Source: Bacteroidota bacterium (GTDB lineage Bacteria; Bacteroidota; Bacteroidia; Chitinophagales; Chitinophagaceae). From it: a stretch of DNA of 64,000 bases. Location: assembly GCA_016868895.1 (NCBI GenBank), contig VGFK01000001.1, positions 397,006 to 461,005 of the forward strand, in the 5' to 3' direction. This document shows positions 34,151 through 43,007 of this stretch, piece by piece. Numbering within the stretch: position 1 is the stretch's first letter; each line of letters starts with the position of its first letter. Both the position numbers and the translations under genes were made by a program. The notes beneath the pieces were generated by a model, which was not told the DNA's origin, did no database searches, and saw only the letters and a list, made by a program, of their open reading frames with translations.

Positions 34151-34180
34151 AAAAACGGGCCCGGATTTCTATCCAGGCCC
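34151..34180 (-). terminator. Intrinsic terminator after the polysaccharide deacetylase gene
   Basis: On the minus strand GGGCC-T-GGAT, loop AGAA, ATCC-G-GGCCC gives a nine-pair stem with one mismatch, followed by GTTTTT. It lies about 28 bases past the deacetylase stop and before tatD. Confidence 0.8.
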
Positions 34181-34207
34181 TACCTTTTCAACCATTCAGT
34201 TCCTACC

Positions 34208-34822
34208 CTATAACCCCTTAAACGTATAACCATTCTCTGATCCCATTTTGAGCAGTGCATCCAATGCATGTACCATCCGTTGTTCGGCTTTCTCCGAATC
34301 ATGGAAAAGAATGATGTTCCCATCACTCAGGTGTTGCACGCGGCGGATGCACTGCTCGGCAGTCAGTTGCTGATCATAATCCATGCTCAGCACATTCCAC
34401 ATGACAATGCGATAGCCCATCTCCCGCAATCGAATGGATTGCTCGCGTGTGATTGTACCATACGGAGGACGAAACAACCGTGAATCAATGTACTGTGACG
34501 CCTGCTCCACATCAGATAGGTACGCCGTACGATTGGTCTTCCACCCATTCACATGATGATGAGTATGATTGCCCACACTGTGGCCTTCAGCCAAGATGCG
34601 CGCATAGACTTCAGGGTATTGTTTTACCCGATCTCCAATACAAAAGAATGTTGCCTGCGCATGGGCATTGCGCAACACATCCAACACATGGGACGTGATC
34701 CGAGGGTGGGGACCATCATCAAAGGTGAGAAACAAAGAGCGCGGTGATCCGGTCATGCTCCAGGTGAAATGAGGGAATATCCACTCGACTGCCTTCGGTA
34801 CCTGTGCAGGCCATCGGATCAT
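34208..34822 (-). CDS. Polysaccharide deacetylase (NodB homology domain)
   Basis: A 204-residue CE4-family deacetylase with all five motifs: TFDDGPHPRI (catalytic Asp and metal Asp), HSVGNHTHHHVNG (metal His pair), RPPYGTITREQ, a Trp-Asn segment MWNVLSMDYDQ, and ILFHDSEKAEQRM (final His). There is no obvious cleavable signal, only a short hydrophobic N-terminus. It probably removes acetyl groups from peptidoglycan or another surface polysaccharide; substrate not determined. Its ATG overlaps the engB stop by 4 bases, so the two are translationally linked. Confidence 0.92.
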   Translation of the reverse strand: MIRWPAQVPKAVEWIFPHFTWSMTGSPRSLFLTFDDGPHPRITSHVLDVLRNAHAQATFFCIGDRVKQYPEVYARILAEGHSVGNHTHHHVNGWKTNRTAYLSDVEQASQYIDSRLFRPPYGTITREQSIRLREMGYRIVMWNVLSMDYDQQLTAEQCIRRVQHLSDGNIILFHDSEKAEQRMVHALDALLKMGSENGYTFKGL

Positions 34823-35445
34823 GCTGCTGTATGCTTGATTTCAGAAATGGATTTCAGGATGGCTGCCCTCCCCCTTCCCTTCTCCGCACTGGTGACAAAC
34901 ACTTCGGGTAAGGCCTCCCACGTATTGAGCAGCGCATCCTTGAACTGCTGAACATGGGCACTCACTACCTTCTGGGTTTCCTTATCGCTTTTGGTGAACA
35001 CAATCGAAAACGGAATACCCCATTCTCCCAAACGGTTGATGAATTCCAGATCAATGCGCTGGGGCTCATGTCGCGCATCAATCAATATAAACGTATTGAG
35101 AAGAGTGGTGCGACCCTTCAGGTACTGCTCAATCATTTTCTCCCATTTCTTGCGCTGTCCTACCGATACCTTTGCAAACCCGTATCCGGGGAGATCGACC
35201 AAGTACCAGCTATCCAACTTGGCCCGTTCGTTGTCGCGACTCTCTACCAAAAAATGATTGATCAATTGGGTCTTTCCGGGCGTGGAAGAGGTTTTTGCCA
35301 ATTGCTTCATACCGGTGATCATGTTGATCAAGGACGATTTGCCTACGTTGCTGCGACCAATAAAGGCAAACTCGGGACGATCAGGCTTGGGACAACCATC
35401 CAATGCAGGACTGCTGATCAGATAGGTAGCCTTGACAATGTGCAT
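34819..35445 (-). CDS. engB: Ribosome biogenesis GTPase EngB/YihA
   Basis: A 208-residue Era-like GTPase needed for 50S subunit assembly. G1 is FIGRSNVGKSSLINMI near residue 30, G2 TSSTPGKTQLINHF, G3 DLPGYGFAKVS, G4 FTKSDKETQ and G5 TSAEKGRGRAA, the complete set and order of EngB. Length is normal. It is co-directional with and overlaps the deacetylase, and is divergent from ubiE (61 bases between starts). Confidence 0.96.
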   Translation of the reverse strand: MHIVKATYLISSPALDGCPKPDRPEFAFIGRSNVGKSSLINMITGMKQLAKTSSTPGKTQLINHFLVESRDNERAKLDSWYLVDLPGYGFAKVSVGQRKKWEKMIEQYLKGRTTLLNTFILIDARHEPQRIDLEFINRLGEWGIPFSIVFTKSDKETQKVVSAHVQQFKDALLNTWEALPEVFVTSAEKGRGRAAILKSISEIKHTAA

Positions 35446-35493
35446 GGAGATCTATTTTAATATTACTTTAAGATGGCTTGGGACAGATTTGAG

Positions 35494-35501
35494 TATTTTT
35501 G
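35494..35501 (+). promoter_or_regulatory. -7 promoter element before ubiE
   Basis: TATTTTTG matches TAnnTTTG fully and ends 5 bases before the ubiE ATG at 35507, implying a leaderless or nearly leaderless transcript. Confidence 0.45.
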
Positions 35502-35506
35502 CCGCA

Positions 35507-36250
35507 ATGCCGCAATTTGCCCACGATACCATCGTGCCCGATCGGTCGTCAAATCTACCAAAAAAAGAACAGGTAGCCCGTATGTTCAACTCCATAGCAC
35601 CCCGCTATGACCTCCTGAACAGAACCCTTTCTGCAGGCATCGATGTGGGCTGGAGAAAAAAAGCAATTCGACTGCTGGCTGCCAATCAACCCCAGATGAT
35701 CCTGGATGTGGCCACGGGTACCGGCGACCTGGCCATTACCGCCCACCACCTCCTGCATCCTAAAAAAATTATCGGCATCGACATCTCCACAGGAATGCTG
35801 GAACATGGCAACAAAAAAATTAAAGAACTGGGACTTTCCCAGTCGATTGAGCTGGTGGAAGGCGACAGTGAAGCCATTCAATTTCCTGACGGACATTTTG
35901 ATGCCGTCATGGTGGCATTTGGAGTCAGAAATTTCCAACACCTTGATAAAGGAATAGCAGAAATTCATCGGGTATTGCGGCCAGGCGGACAACTCATGGT
36001 CCTGGAATTTTCACAACCCAAACTCCCCTTCATCAAACAACTCTACGGATTTTACATGAATGTGGTTACACCCGGCATCGGTGGAATCCTTTCAAACAAC
36101 CGTGACGCCTATCAATACCTGAACGATTCTGTTCGAAAATTTCCGGAAGGAACCGCATTCATACAGGTACTGGAACAAATAGGATTCAAAGAAACAACCA
36201 TTAAACGACTAAGCTTGGGCATATGCAGCATGTATACCGGTATAAAATAA
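35507..36250 (+). CDS. ubiE: Demethylmenaquinone methyltransferase
   Basis: SAM-dependent C-methyltransferase completing menaquinone (MenG activity). Starting at ATG 35507 the product has 247 residues; the open frame to 35432 crosses a promoter element and is not expected to be coding. Motifs: RMFNSIAPRYDLLNRTLSAG, SAM-binding ILDVATGTGDLAITA, IDISTGMLEHG, FDAVMVAFGVRNF, and LEFSQPKLPFIKQLYGFYM, all UbiE signatures. The last 28 bases overlap the start of porT, the same order seen in other T9SS-carrying Bacteroidota. Confidence 0.96.
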   Translation: MPQFAHDTIVPDRSSNLPKKEQVARMFNSIAPRYDLLNRTLSAGIDVGWRKKAIRLLAANQPQMILDVATGTGDLAITAHHLLHPKKIIGIDISTGMLEHGNKKIKELGLSQSIELVEGDSEAIQFPDGHFDAVMVAFGVRNFQHLDKGIAEIHRVLRPGGQLMVLEFSQPKLPFIKQLYGFYMNVVTPGIGGILSNNRDAYQYLNDSVRKFPEGTAFIQVLEQIGFKETTIKRLSLGICSMYTGIK

Positions 36251-36990
36251 TCTGTGGACTGATCGCATTGCTGTTCATCCAATCCACTCAGGCGCAACGC
36301 TCACGGGAACTCAATCTTCAATACCACGATGATAAACTCTATTATTTTGGTATTGCACTCGGATACAATTCATCCCATTACAACATTACACATCATACTT
36401 CGTTCATTCAGCCCGATAACCCTGTTCAATTGATCGAATCCCTCAACGCTGGCAGGCTGCACCTGGGCATACTGGCTAATCTTCAGCTGACACGCCATTT
36501 GGACATCCGCGCATATCCCCTGCACCTGGTGTTCAGTGAAAAGAAATTTCAATACAAAGGATTTGCAGGTACTACAGTCGACCAGAACCCTGATCCCATG
36601 AAAGTGGAATCAATCGTCATGAGCTTTCCCATACAAGTACGACTGAAAAGTGAACGCATCGGCAACTTCAGGATCTATGCCATGGGGGGATACAAATTTG
36701 ATTATGATCTGGCCAGCAACGCTGCCTCCAGCAATATTCCCAACTACATAAAAGTCAACCGTACAGATCAGGGAGTAGAGGCTGGTATCGGATGCCAATT
36801 CTTTTTCCCTTATTTCATTCTGTCCCCCGAATTAAAAATCAGTCACGGACTAAAGAATGTGTACGACCGAAACAATCAGCCCTCCCCAACCGAAGTGACC
36901 GACATCATTGAAAGCATGAAAAGCAGAATGATCATGTTCACGCTGCATTTTGAAGGCGGTGGACTCGGAGGAAGAAAGAAAAATCAATAG
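36223..36990 (+). CDS. porT: Type IX secretion outer-membrane protein PorT
   Basis: A 255-residue outer-membrane beta-barrel protein required for T9SS secretion. Signal peptide about 1-24 (ICGLIALLFIQSTQAQ). The mature protein has alternating amphipathic strands, YYFGIALGYNSSHYNI near residue 40, then MSFPIQVRLKSERIGNFRIY and GIGCQFFFPYFILSPELKIS, as in PorT. The position directly after ubiE, overlapping by 28 bases, supports the call. The ATG at 36223 is the only good start near the signal. It converges with the Wzi-like gene, overlapping by 7 bases. Confidence 0.92.
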   Translation: MQHVYRYKIICGLIALLFIQSTQAQRSRELNLQYHDDKLYYFGIALGYNSSHYNITHHTSFIQPDNPVQLIESLNAGRLHLGILANLQLTRHLDIRAYPLHLVFSEKKFQYKGFAGTTVDQNPDPMKVESIVMSFPIQVRLKSERIGNFRIYAMGGYKFDYDLASNAASSNIPNYIKVNRTDQGVEAGIGCQFFFPYFILSPELKISHGLKNVYDRNNQPSPTEVTDIIESMKSRMIMFTLHFEGGGLGGRKKNQ

Positions 36991-38651
36991 TCGTATTCCC
37001 GCCTCTGCATGTTGAGGCGAATCCCAATTGAACCAAACAACGTGGAGCTCCTGCCTGTAAGACTGCGGTATGAAAGATTGGCTTCCACAAACAGGTTTTC
37101 CCGCGGCTCGTAAGCCGTCCACAGGTTGATGTTCCGTCCTTTTCGTTTTTCAGACACAAAATAACTCACGCCTTCACTCAATGCACGGGTTTCGTTGCTT
37201 CTGAAAATATTGTTACCGTAATTCAATCCGCTTGCATCCGTTCCACCGGTCCATCCAATCCACCGCAATTGCATGTACCAGCGCGCTGCGGGTTGATAAC
37301 GCAGCAGCACAATGTTCTCTTTTACATTGGATAGCAGTGGATGCGCAAGCGGCTGATTGAAGTGCGTATAGTTCGCAACCGTATCCACATGCGAATAGGT
37401 AAATGGTCGGATCCAGTTGGCTTCCAGTTGCAGATCCAGGTTGTTTACACCAAACACGTCGATGTATTTGAGTCCCCCCTGAAACGCCCACTTATTGCCC
37501 CACCATCCCTTTTTTTCACGAATGAACCGGGTGTAGAGTTCATCAACCATGACCTGCCCGTATACCTGCATCCGTTTTGCAACATTGGCCTTGAAATCAA
37601 ATCCAATGAAGGAGTTATCGGGACTCCCCACATTCAGCTCGGCTGTCCGTAAAAAAATAATGGGATTGAGGTAATTGATCTCAAACCGATTCATGCGACC
37701 ATAGACCACTCCCTCAAACAAACCGACAGTCAACCATTTCACCGGAGCTACACTCAGGTAATGAATGGCCGCATATTTTTTCCATAACAACGTATCGTTG
37801 CCCACTCCCCTTCGGGTATACTGGGGCTGTAGTTCCATCACGCGACTGCTGTAGTTGAATTTCCAGACCCGTAAATTCAAATTAAGATAGGCATGGCTGG
37901 CCGATTGATCCGTAAAGAACAAACTTCTGTATCCGTTTCCAATGAAGATTTTATCATGCCCCATCTGAACATCCAGGTACTTGGTCGCCTGAACATAGAT
38001 CGAACCTCGCGCATCCATCCAATCGTACGTGTTCTTGTCGTTTACTTTATATACCCCGGCTCCTGGTACGGCACGATAGGTTGCAAACCGCTCTGATGCA
38101 AAATCAGGAACCCGCTCCTGGGTTTCCGTCACATACACCTGTAATCCTATGCGTTTCCCAATTTGCGATCGGACCGCTGCACCCCGAGCATTGATCAAGA
38201 GCATCTGATCGGATTGGTTATCCTTCATGAATTGAAATTGGAGAACCGGATTCACAGAAAGAAAGAAATCCGATTGGTGCACACGAAGCAAATTCGCTGG
38301 GTCCTTATAAACGTTCTTTAAAACAGGATGCTGACTTTGATACGATGCATCCGAGGTAACCGACCACTCCCAATTGTTCAGTTTTGCTCGATCCAGATTA
38401 TACCGATCGATGGCAGATAATCCCAGCGATGCCTCCATTTTTTCCGCTGCTGCCAAACTGTGTGCCCACCATTTTCGGTTGAACGGTTTGAGAGAAGAAA
38501 ACGCCAGATTGGAATCCGTCTGCATTTTGATGTCCAGGCGCTCCATCAAGATGTAATCCTTCGTTCCCTGCTGAAACAACGCGGATTGGGAAAAACCGAT
38601 GAGTGGAAGAACAAAAATGATGCCGAGAAGAAAGCTTTTAATAATTTGCAT
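36984..38651 (-). CDS. Capsule assembly Wzi-family outer-membrane protein
   Basis: A 555-residue beta-barrel. The start at 38651 (MQIIKSFLLGIIFVLPLIG) gives a signal peptide cleaved near FSQ; a frame upstream would overlap pyrC. Downstream are the Wzi-family features: N-terminal helical segment FNRKWWAHSLAAAEKME, SVNPVLQFQF, RGSIYVQATKYLDVQMGHDK, then IGNGYRSLFFTDQSASHAYL and RWIGWTGGTDASGLNYGNNI in the barrel. In E. coli, Wzi anchors capsule; Bacteroidota members are often of unknown ligand. It is divergent from pyrC with 22 bases between. Confidence 0.85.
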   Translation of the reverse strand: MQIIKSFLLGIIFVLPLIGFSQSALFQQGTKDYILMERLDIKMQTDSNLAFSSLKPFNRKWWAHSLAAAEKMEASLGLSAIDRYNLDRAKLNNWEWSVTSDASYQSQHPVLKNVYKDPANLLRVHQSDFFLSVNPVLQFQFMKDNQSDQMLLINARGAAVRSQIGKRIGLQVYVTETQERVPDFASERFATYRAVPGAGVYKVNDKNTYDWMDARGSIYVQATKYLDVQMGHDKIFIGNGYRSLFFTDQSASHAYLNLNLRVWKFNYSSRVMELQPQYTRRGVGNDTLLWKKYAAIHYLSVAPVKWLTVGLFEGVVYGRMNRFEINYLNPIIFLRTAELNVGSPDNSFIGFDFKANVAKRMQVYGQVMVDELYTRFIREKKGWWGNKWAFQGGLKYIDVFGVNNLDLQLEANWIRPFTYSHVDTVANYTHFNQPLAHPLLSNVKENIVLLRYQPAARWYMQLRWIGWTGGTDASGLNYGNNIFRSNETRALSEGVSYFVSEKRKGRNINLWTAYEPRENLFVEANLSYRSLTGRSSTLFGSIGIRLNMQRREYDY

Positions 38652-38673
38652 ATAACTCAAATCCGTTCTGAAT

Positions 38674-40017
38674 ATGGACACGATCATCATCAAAAACGTT
38701 CACCTGGTCAACGAAGGCACCATTACTACAAAAGATGTGCTGATACAGGGACAACGCATCTCTAAAATAAGTGAAGTTATCGACAATCGGTATGCGGCCC
38801 GCGAAATAGATGGATCAGGCAAATACTTGTTTCCTGGCGTGATCGATGACCAGGTACATTTTCGTGAGCCGGGACTTACCCACAAAGCCACGATTCATAC
38901 GGAATCAATGGCTGCAGTGGCAGGTGGCACGACCAGTTTCATGGAAATGCCCAACACCAAACCGGCTGCATTAACGCAGGAATTACTGGAAGAAAAATAT
39001 GCCATCGCTGCCAACAGTTCACCGGCCAATTATTCCTTTTTCATGGGGACCTCCAACGATAATTCGGATGAGGTGCTGCGGACCAATGAACGAAAAAATG
39101 ATATCTGTGGAATTAAAATTTTCATGGGATCATCTACCGGCAATATGCTGGTAGATAATCACCTGACGCTGGATAAAATTTTTAGGGAAAGCGAAGTCCT
39201 GATTGCCACCCACTGCGAAGACGAACGAATCATCAAACAAAAATTACACGAATACCAGCAAGCAGGAAAAATTGCAACTCCTCAAGATCATCCAATCATT
39301 CGCGGTATTGATGCCTGCTTTGAATCTTCCCTCATGGCCGTACAACTTGCCCAACGCAACAATACACGGCTACACATTCTGCATATCTCTACAGCCAAAG
39401 AGTTACAGCTGTTCACCAACATGATCCCGCTGGAACAAAAACGCATTACCTCAGAAGTATGTGTACACCATCTCCATTTTACCTCCGATGATTATGCGCA
39501 GCTGGGGTATAAGATCAAGTGCAACCCTGCAATTAAAGCGCCCGAGCATAAAAAAGCGTTATGGGAAGCATTGCTGGATGATCGACTGGATATCATTGCA
39601 ACAGATCATGCTCCACATACCCTGGAAGAAAAATCAGGCCCATATGAAAAGGCCTATGCGGGACTGCCGTTGGTGCAACACGGTTTGCTGCTGATGTTGC
39701 ACTACCACCAACGTGGCGCCATCTCCCTGGAAAAAATAGCGGAGAAAATGTCACACGCCCCTGCAACCTGTTTTCAGGTGCGTGAACGCGGGTTCATCCG
39801 TGAAGGATATTTTGCCGATCTGGTGCTGGTCGATTTGAACCATGGTACCACAGTAACCAACGAAAATATTCTCTACAAGTGCGGATGGAGTCCGCTGGAA
39901 GGATTTGAATTCCCAGCCAAGATTGAAATGACACTGGTCAACGGACATCCGGTGTATGAAAATGGTCGCGTGGACGCATCCCACAGAGGAATGCGTTTGC
40001 AATTCAACCGGAACTGA
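38674..40017 (+). CDS. pyrC: Dihydroorotase
   Basis: Zinc amidohydrolase that cyclises carbamoyl-aspartate to dihydroorotate in pyrimidine synthesis. The 447 residues have class I architecture: PGVIDDQVHFREPGLTHKAT, GGTTSFMEMPNTKPAA, DICGIKIFMGSSTGNML (with the likely carbamylated Lys), IATHCEDE, LHILHISTAKEL, SEVCVHHLHF and IIATDHAPHTLEEK. The first residue of the expected HxH zinc motif is Gln here (QVH). It is followed after 3 bases by a MutS-like gene. Confidence 0.94.
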   Translation: MDTIIIKNVHLVNEGTITTKDVLIQGQRISKISEVIDNRYAAREIDGSGKYLFPGVIDDQVHFREPGLTHKATIHTESMAAVAGGTTSFMEMPNTKPAALTQELLEEKYAIAANSSPANYSFFMGTSNDNSDEVLRTNERKNDICGIKIFMGSSTGNMLVDNHLTLDKIFRESEVLIATHCEDERIIKQKLHEYQQAGKIATPQDHPIIRGIDACFESSLMAVQLAQRNNTRLHILHISTAKELQLFTNMIPLEQKRITSEVCVHHLHFTSDDYAQLGYKIKCNPAIKAPEHKKALWEALLDDRLDIIATDHAPHTLEEKSGPYEKAYAGLPLVQHGLLLMLHYHQRGAISLEKIAEKMSHAPATCFQVRERGFIREGYFADLVLVDLNHGTTVTNENILYKCGWSPLEGFEFPAKIEMTLVNGHPVYENGRVDASHRGMRLQFNRN

Positions 40018-40020
40018 TTC

Positions 40021-41361
40021 ATGCAGATCGATTCCACCACGCTCTACGACCTTTCGGTCTTTCATCAGGAAAGCGAATACTCCCTTTTGCACAAACTGGA
40101 TTTCACCCAGACGTCCATTGGAAAAGCAGCATTGCAGCGCATCCTTTCTCAACCCTGCTCAGATGTACACGCTATTACCGAGATGCAGAATCTCTTGCGA
40201 TGCTATGAAGGCAGACTCCCCCAATGGCCTTCTCGCATCACCAACGGTACGTTGCTGGTGATTGAAAAATTCCTGGATGATAATCCGGATGAGATTCCAT
40301 CGCATCCAGATGCCTTGCGGTCTATTATTTATGCGTGGTTGCACCCGACCGATTATGCCATGATCGCTTTTTCAATGCGGCAACTCTTTCAATTCATCAA
40401 AGGCTTGAGCGAGATCAATGAGTTTTTTTCCGGACAATCGGTTCCCGATCGACTCACTACTGTGCTACTCCAGGTACACCGAATTCTTGCACATCCAGAC
40501 TTGATTGCCTTAAGTCAAAAAAGAGACGATGCTGCACTGAGCAAAGCCGAAATCCTGTATTACGGGAAACTCTTTCATGTGAGTTTGGTTTCAGAAGTCC
40601 GACTCCTCATGCGACTGTTCGCTGAGCTGGATGCCTGGCATTCCATGGCAATGGCCAATCACCGCTATGCTCTCCACTTCCCCACTTTCAAGACCGAAGC
40701 GGAACCGGTCATTGCTGCAAAAGGGCTTTTTCACCTGCTGATCGATAAACCGGTTGCATACGATTTGACGATGCACCAACAAAGCAATTTTATGTTTCTC
40801 ACCGGCGCGAATATGGCAGGCAAGAGTACGTTGATTAAATCTGTGGGACTCGCCGTATACCTTGCCCATCTGGGAATGGGTGTACCGGCTGCCTCCATGA
40901 CACTTTCCCCGTTTGAAGGCATATTGACCAATATCAATGTGGTGGACAACATTGCAAAAGGAGAAAGTTATTTCTTCAATGAAGTCCGCAGGATCCGCGA
41001 AACCATTGAACGCATCTCTGATGGGAAACGCTGGCTGGTGCTCATCGACGAGCTGTTCAAAGGAACCAATATCCAAGATGCCATGAAATGTTCTGAAGCT
41101 GTAATCCGTGGAATGATCCGCATGCAAAATGCATTATTCATCTTGTCTACGCACCTTTATGAAATTGGAGACCAACTCAAGAGTTTTGAATCCATTTCAT
41201 TTAAATACTTTGAAACACAACTGGTCAACAATGAATTGATCTTCAGCTACCAGTTAAAAGATGGCATCAGCCAGGATCGTATGGGCTACCTCATTCTTCA
41301 AAAAGAAGGAGTAACGGAATTACTCGATAAACTGGGGAGCAATTCATCATCGCACTCTTGA
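40021..41361 (+). CDS. MutS-family ATPase lacking the mismatch-recognition domains
   Basis: A 446-residue protein consisting of a helical lever/clamp-like region (about 1-240) and the MutS C-terminal ATPase (about 241-446). It lacks the N-terminal mismatch-binding domain with the Phe-x-Glu motif and the connector domain, and is about half the size of MutS1. The Walker A reads TGANMAGKST (261-270) where MutS has TGPNMxGKST. Walker B is WLVLIDELFKGTN, followed by the LSTHLYE His switch. Such short MutS-like proteins are common in Bacteroidota; their role, perhaps in recombination or other DNA transactions, is not established. It may be in one operon with pyrC (3-base gap). Confidence 0.88.
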   Translation: MQIDSTTLYDLSVFHQESEYSLLHKLDFTQTSIGKAALQRILSQPCSDVHAITEMQNLLRCYEGRLPQWPSRITNGTLLVIEKFLDDNPDEIPSHPDALRSIIYAWLHPTDYAMIAFSMRQLFQFIKGLSEINEFFSGQSVPDRLTTVLLQVHRILAHPDLIALSQKRDDAALSKAEILYYGKLFHVSLVSEVRLLMRLFAELDAWHSMAMANHRYALHFPTFKTEAEPVIAAKGLFHLLIDKPVAYDLTMHQQSNFMFLTGANMAGKSTLIKSVGLAVYLAHLGMGVPAASMTLSPFEGILTNINVVDNIAKGESYFFNEVRRIRETIERISDGKRWLVLIDELFKGTNIQDAMKCSEAVIRGMIRMQNALFILSTHLYEIGDQLKSFESISFKYFETQLVNNELIFSYQLKDGISQDRMGYLILQKEGVTELLDKLGSNSSSHS

Positions 41362-41449
41362 TTTTTCCTCATAGCCGTCCCGTGAAAATGCGTCAGATAC
41401 CGTAGGTTTTGACCCATTAGGATCAATTAGCAGCGACTATCTTGGATCC

Positions 41450-42997
41450 ATGTTTGTCAAACTTTATGGCAGCGCAATTCAAGGCATAGATGCGTTGACC
41501 ATTACGGTGGAAGTCAACTGGAACGCACAGGGTAGAGACTATTGCATTGTTGGTCTCCCCGACTCATCCATCAAAGAAAGTCTGCAGCGCGTAGAAAGTT
41601 CAATCAAACTCAATCGGTTTGAGATGCCGCGGACGCGGATTTTGATCAACCTGGCGCCGGCCTATATTCGTAAAACCGGAACTGCGTTCGATTTACCCAT
41701 TGCCATTGGGATACTGGCTGCATCCGAGCAGCTGGAGCTTCCAAAAGGGTTTGATACTACGATGCTGATGGGAGAATTGAGTTTGGATGGAGTACTCCGG
41801 CCGATCAGAGGCACATTGGCCATGGCCATCCAGGCACAAAAAGAAGGATTCGATCAATTCATTTTACCCATCGCCAACCAGCAAGAAGCATCGGTCGTCC
41901 ATTCCCTGAATGTAATGGGGATGGCATCGCTGCAGGATGTGGTCGATTTTATACAAACAGGCGTGTATTGTCGTTCATCCAAGCAGAGCACCTTATCAGC
42001 ATCCTCGATTTCTGAGAATGCAGAAGAAGAACAAGATTTTTCGGATGTCCGGGGACAGGATAACATCAAACGAGCCCTCGAGATCGCGGCAGCGGGCGGA
42101 CACAATGCCATCCTCATCGGTCCGCCCGGTGCCGGTAAAACCATGCTGGCTAAACGACTGCCCTCCATATTACCGCCGTTGAGCATAAAGGAGGCGCTGG
42201 AAAGCACAAAAATTCACAGTGTGGCCGGAAAGCTTCCCGAGCATTTGGGCATCATCAGCAAGCGTCCATTCAGAAATCCGCATCATACCATCAGCGATAT
42301 TGCTCTAGTGGGCGGAGGAAACTCACCTCAACCGGGAGAAATATCACTGGCCCACAACGGCGTTTTATTCTTGGATGAGCTCCCGGAGTTCAGAAGAAGT
42401 GCGTTAGAGGTAATGCGACAACCGATGGAAGAACGCAAAGTGACCATTTCGAGAACAAGAACAACGGTAGAATTTCCAGCTTCCTTCATGCTGATTGCCG
42501 CGATGAATCCGTGTCCGTGTGGATACTATAATCATCCGGAGCGCACCTGCAGTTGTCCGCCAGGAGCAGTTTCCCGGTATTTGAGCCGACTCTCCGGTCC
42601 CTTGCTCGATAGAATTGATCTCCATGTGGAAGTCACCCCAATTGGTCTGCAAGAGCTCTCCAGCACAGCCACTTCCACCCGATCAGCGATCATCCGTGAA
42701 CGCGTAATGCAAGCAAGAAAAATGCAACGGGAACGATTGAAAAACGAGAAAACAAGTTATTGCAATGCCCACATGGGCAAGTCAACTTTCAAACAATGGT
42801 GCCGGTTGGAAGATGGCAGTCAACGGATGCTGAATTCCGCCATGCAAAAATTACACTTATCGGCTCGTGCATATGAACGCATCATCAAAGTTGCACGAAC
42901 CATTGCTGATTTATCGGAATGTGAAACAATACAAGCAGAACATCTTGCAGAAGCCATCCAGTACAGGAGTCTTGACAGGGCAGCCTGGGGAATGTGA
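41450..42997 (+). CDS. YifB/ComM-family AAA+ ATPase (Mg chelatase-like)
   Basis: A 515-residue protein with an N-terminal Lon-like domain (about 1-180: GLPDSSIKESLQRVESSIKL, NLAPAYIRKTGTAFDLPIA, MLMGELSLDGVLRPIRGTL), an AAA+ core with Walker A AILIGPPGAGKTMLAKRLPS near residue 220 and Walker B NGVLFLDELPEF near 305, a cysteine-rich segment NPCPCGYYNHPERTCSCPP near 355, and a C-terminal lid. In naturally transformable bacteria ComM is a helicase that aids branch migration. The role in Bacteroidota is less well known. It converges with lspA, 10 bases apart. Confidence 0.93.
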   Translation: MFVKLYGSAIQGIDALTITVEVNWNAQGRDYCIVGLPDSSIKESLQRVESSIKLNRFEMPRTRILINLAPAYIRKTGTAFDLPIAIGILAASEQLELPKGFDTTMLMGELSLDGVLRPIRGTLAMAIQAQKEGFDQFILPIANQQEASVVHSLNVMGMASLQDVVDFIQTGVYCRSSKQSTLSASSISENAEEEQDFSDVRGQDNIKRALEIAAAGGHNAILIGPPGAGKTMLAKRLPSILPPLSIKEALESTKIHSVAGKLPEHLGIISKRPFRNPHHTISDIALVGGGNSPQPGEISLAHNGVLFLDELPEFRRSALEVMRQPMEERKVTISRTRTTVEFPASFMLIAAMNPCPCGYYNHPERTCSCPPGAVSRYLSRLSGPLLDRIDLHVEVTPIGLQELSSTATSTRSAIIRERVMQARKMQRERLKNEKTSYCNAHMGKSTFKQWCRLEDGSQRMLNSAMQKLHLSARAYERIIKVARTIADLSECETIQAEHLAEAIQYRSLDRAAWGM

Positions 42998-43007
42998 GTA
43001 ACCCGGA

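Noticed and set aside
34137-34211. ATAGGGTA and TACCCTAT inverted repeat flanking the deacetylase terminator
   Set aside because: Arms are only 8 bases and 59 apart, with a far better hairpin between them; likely chance.
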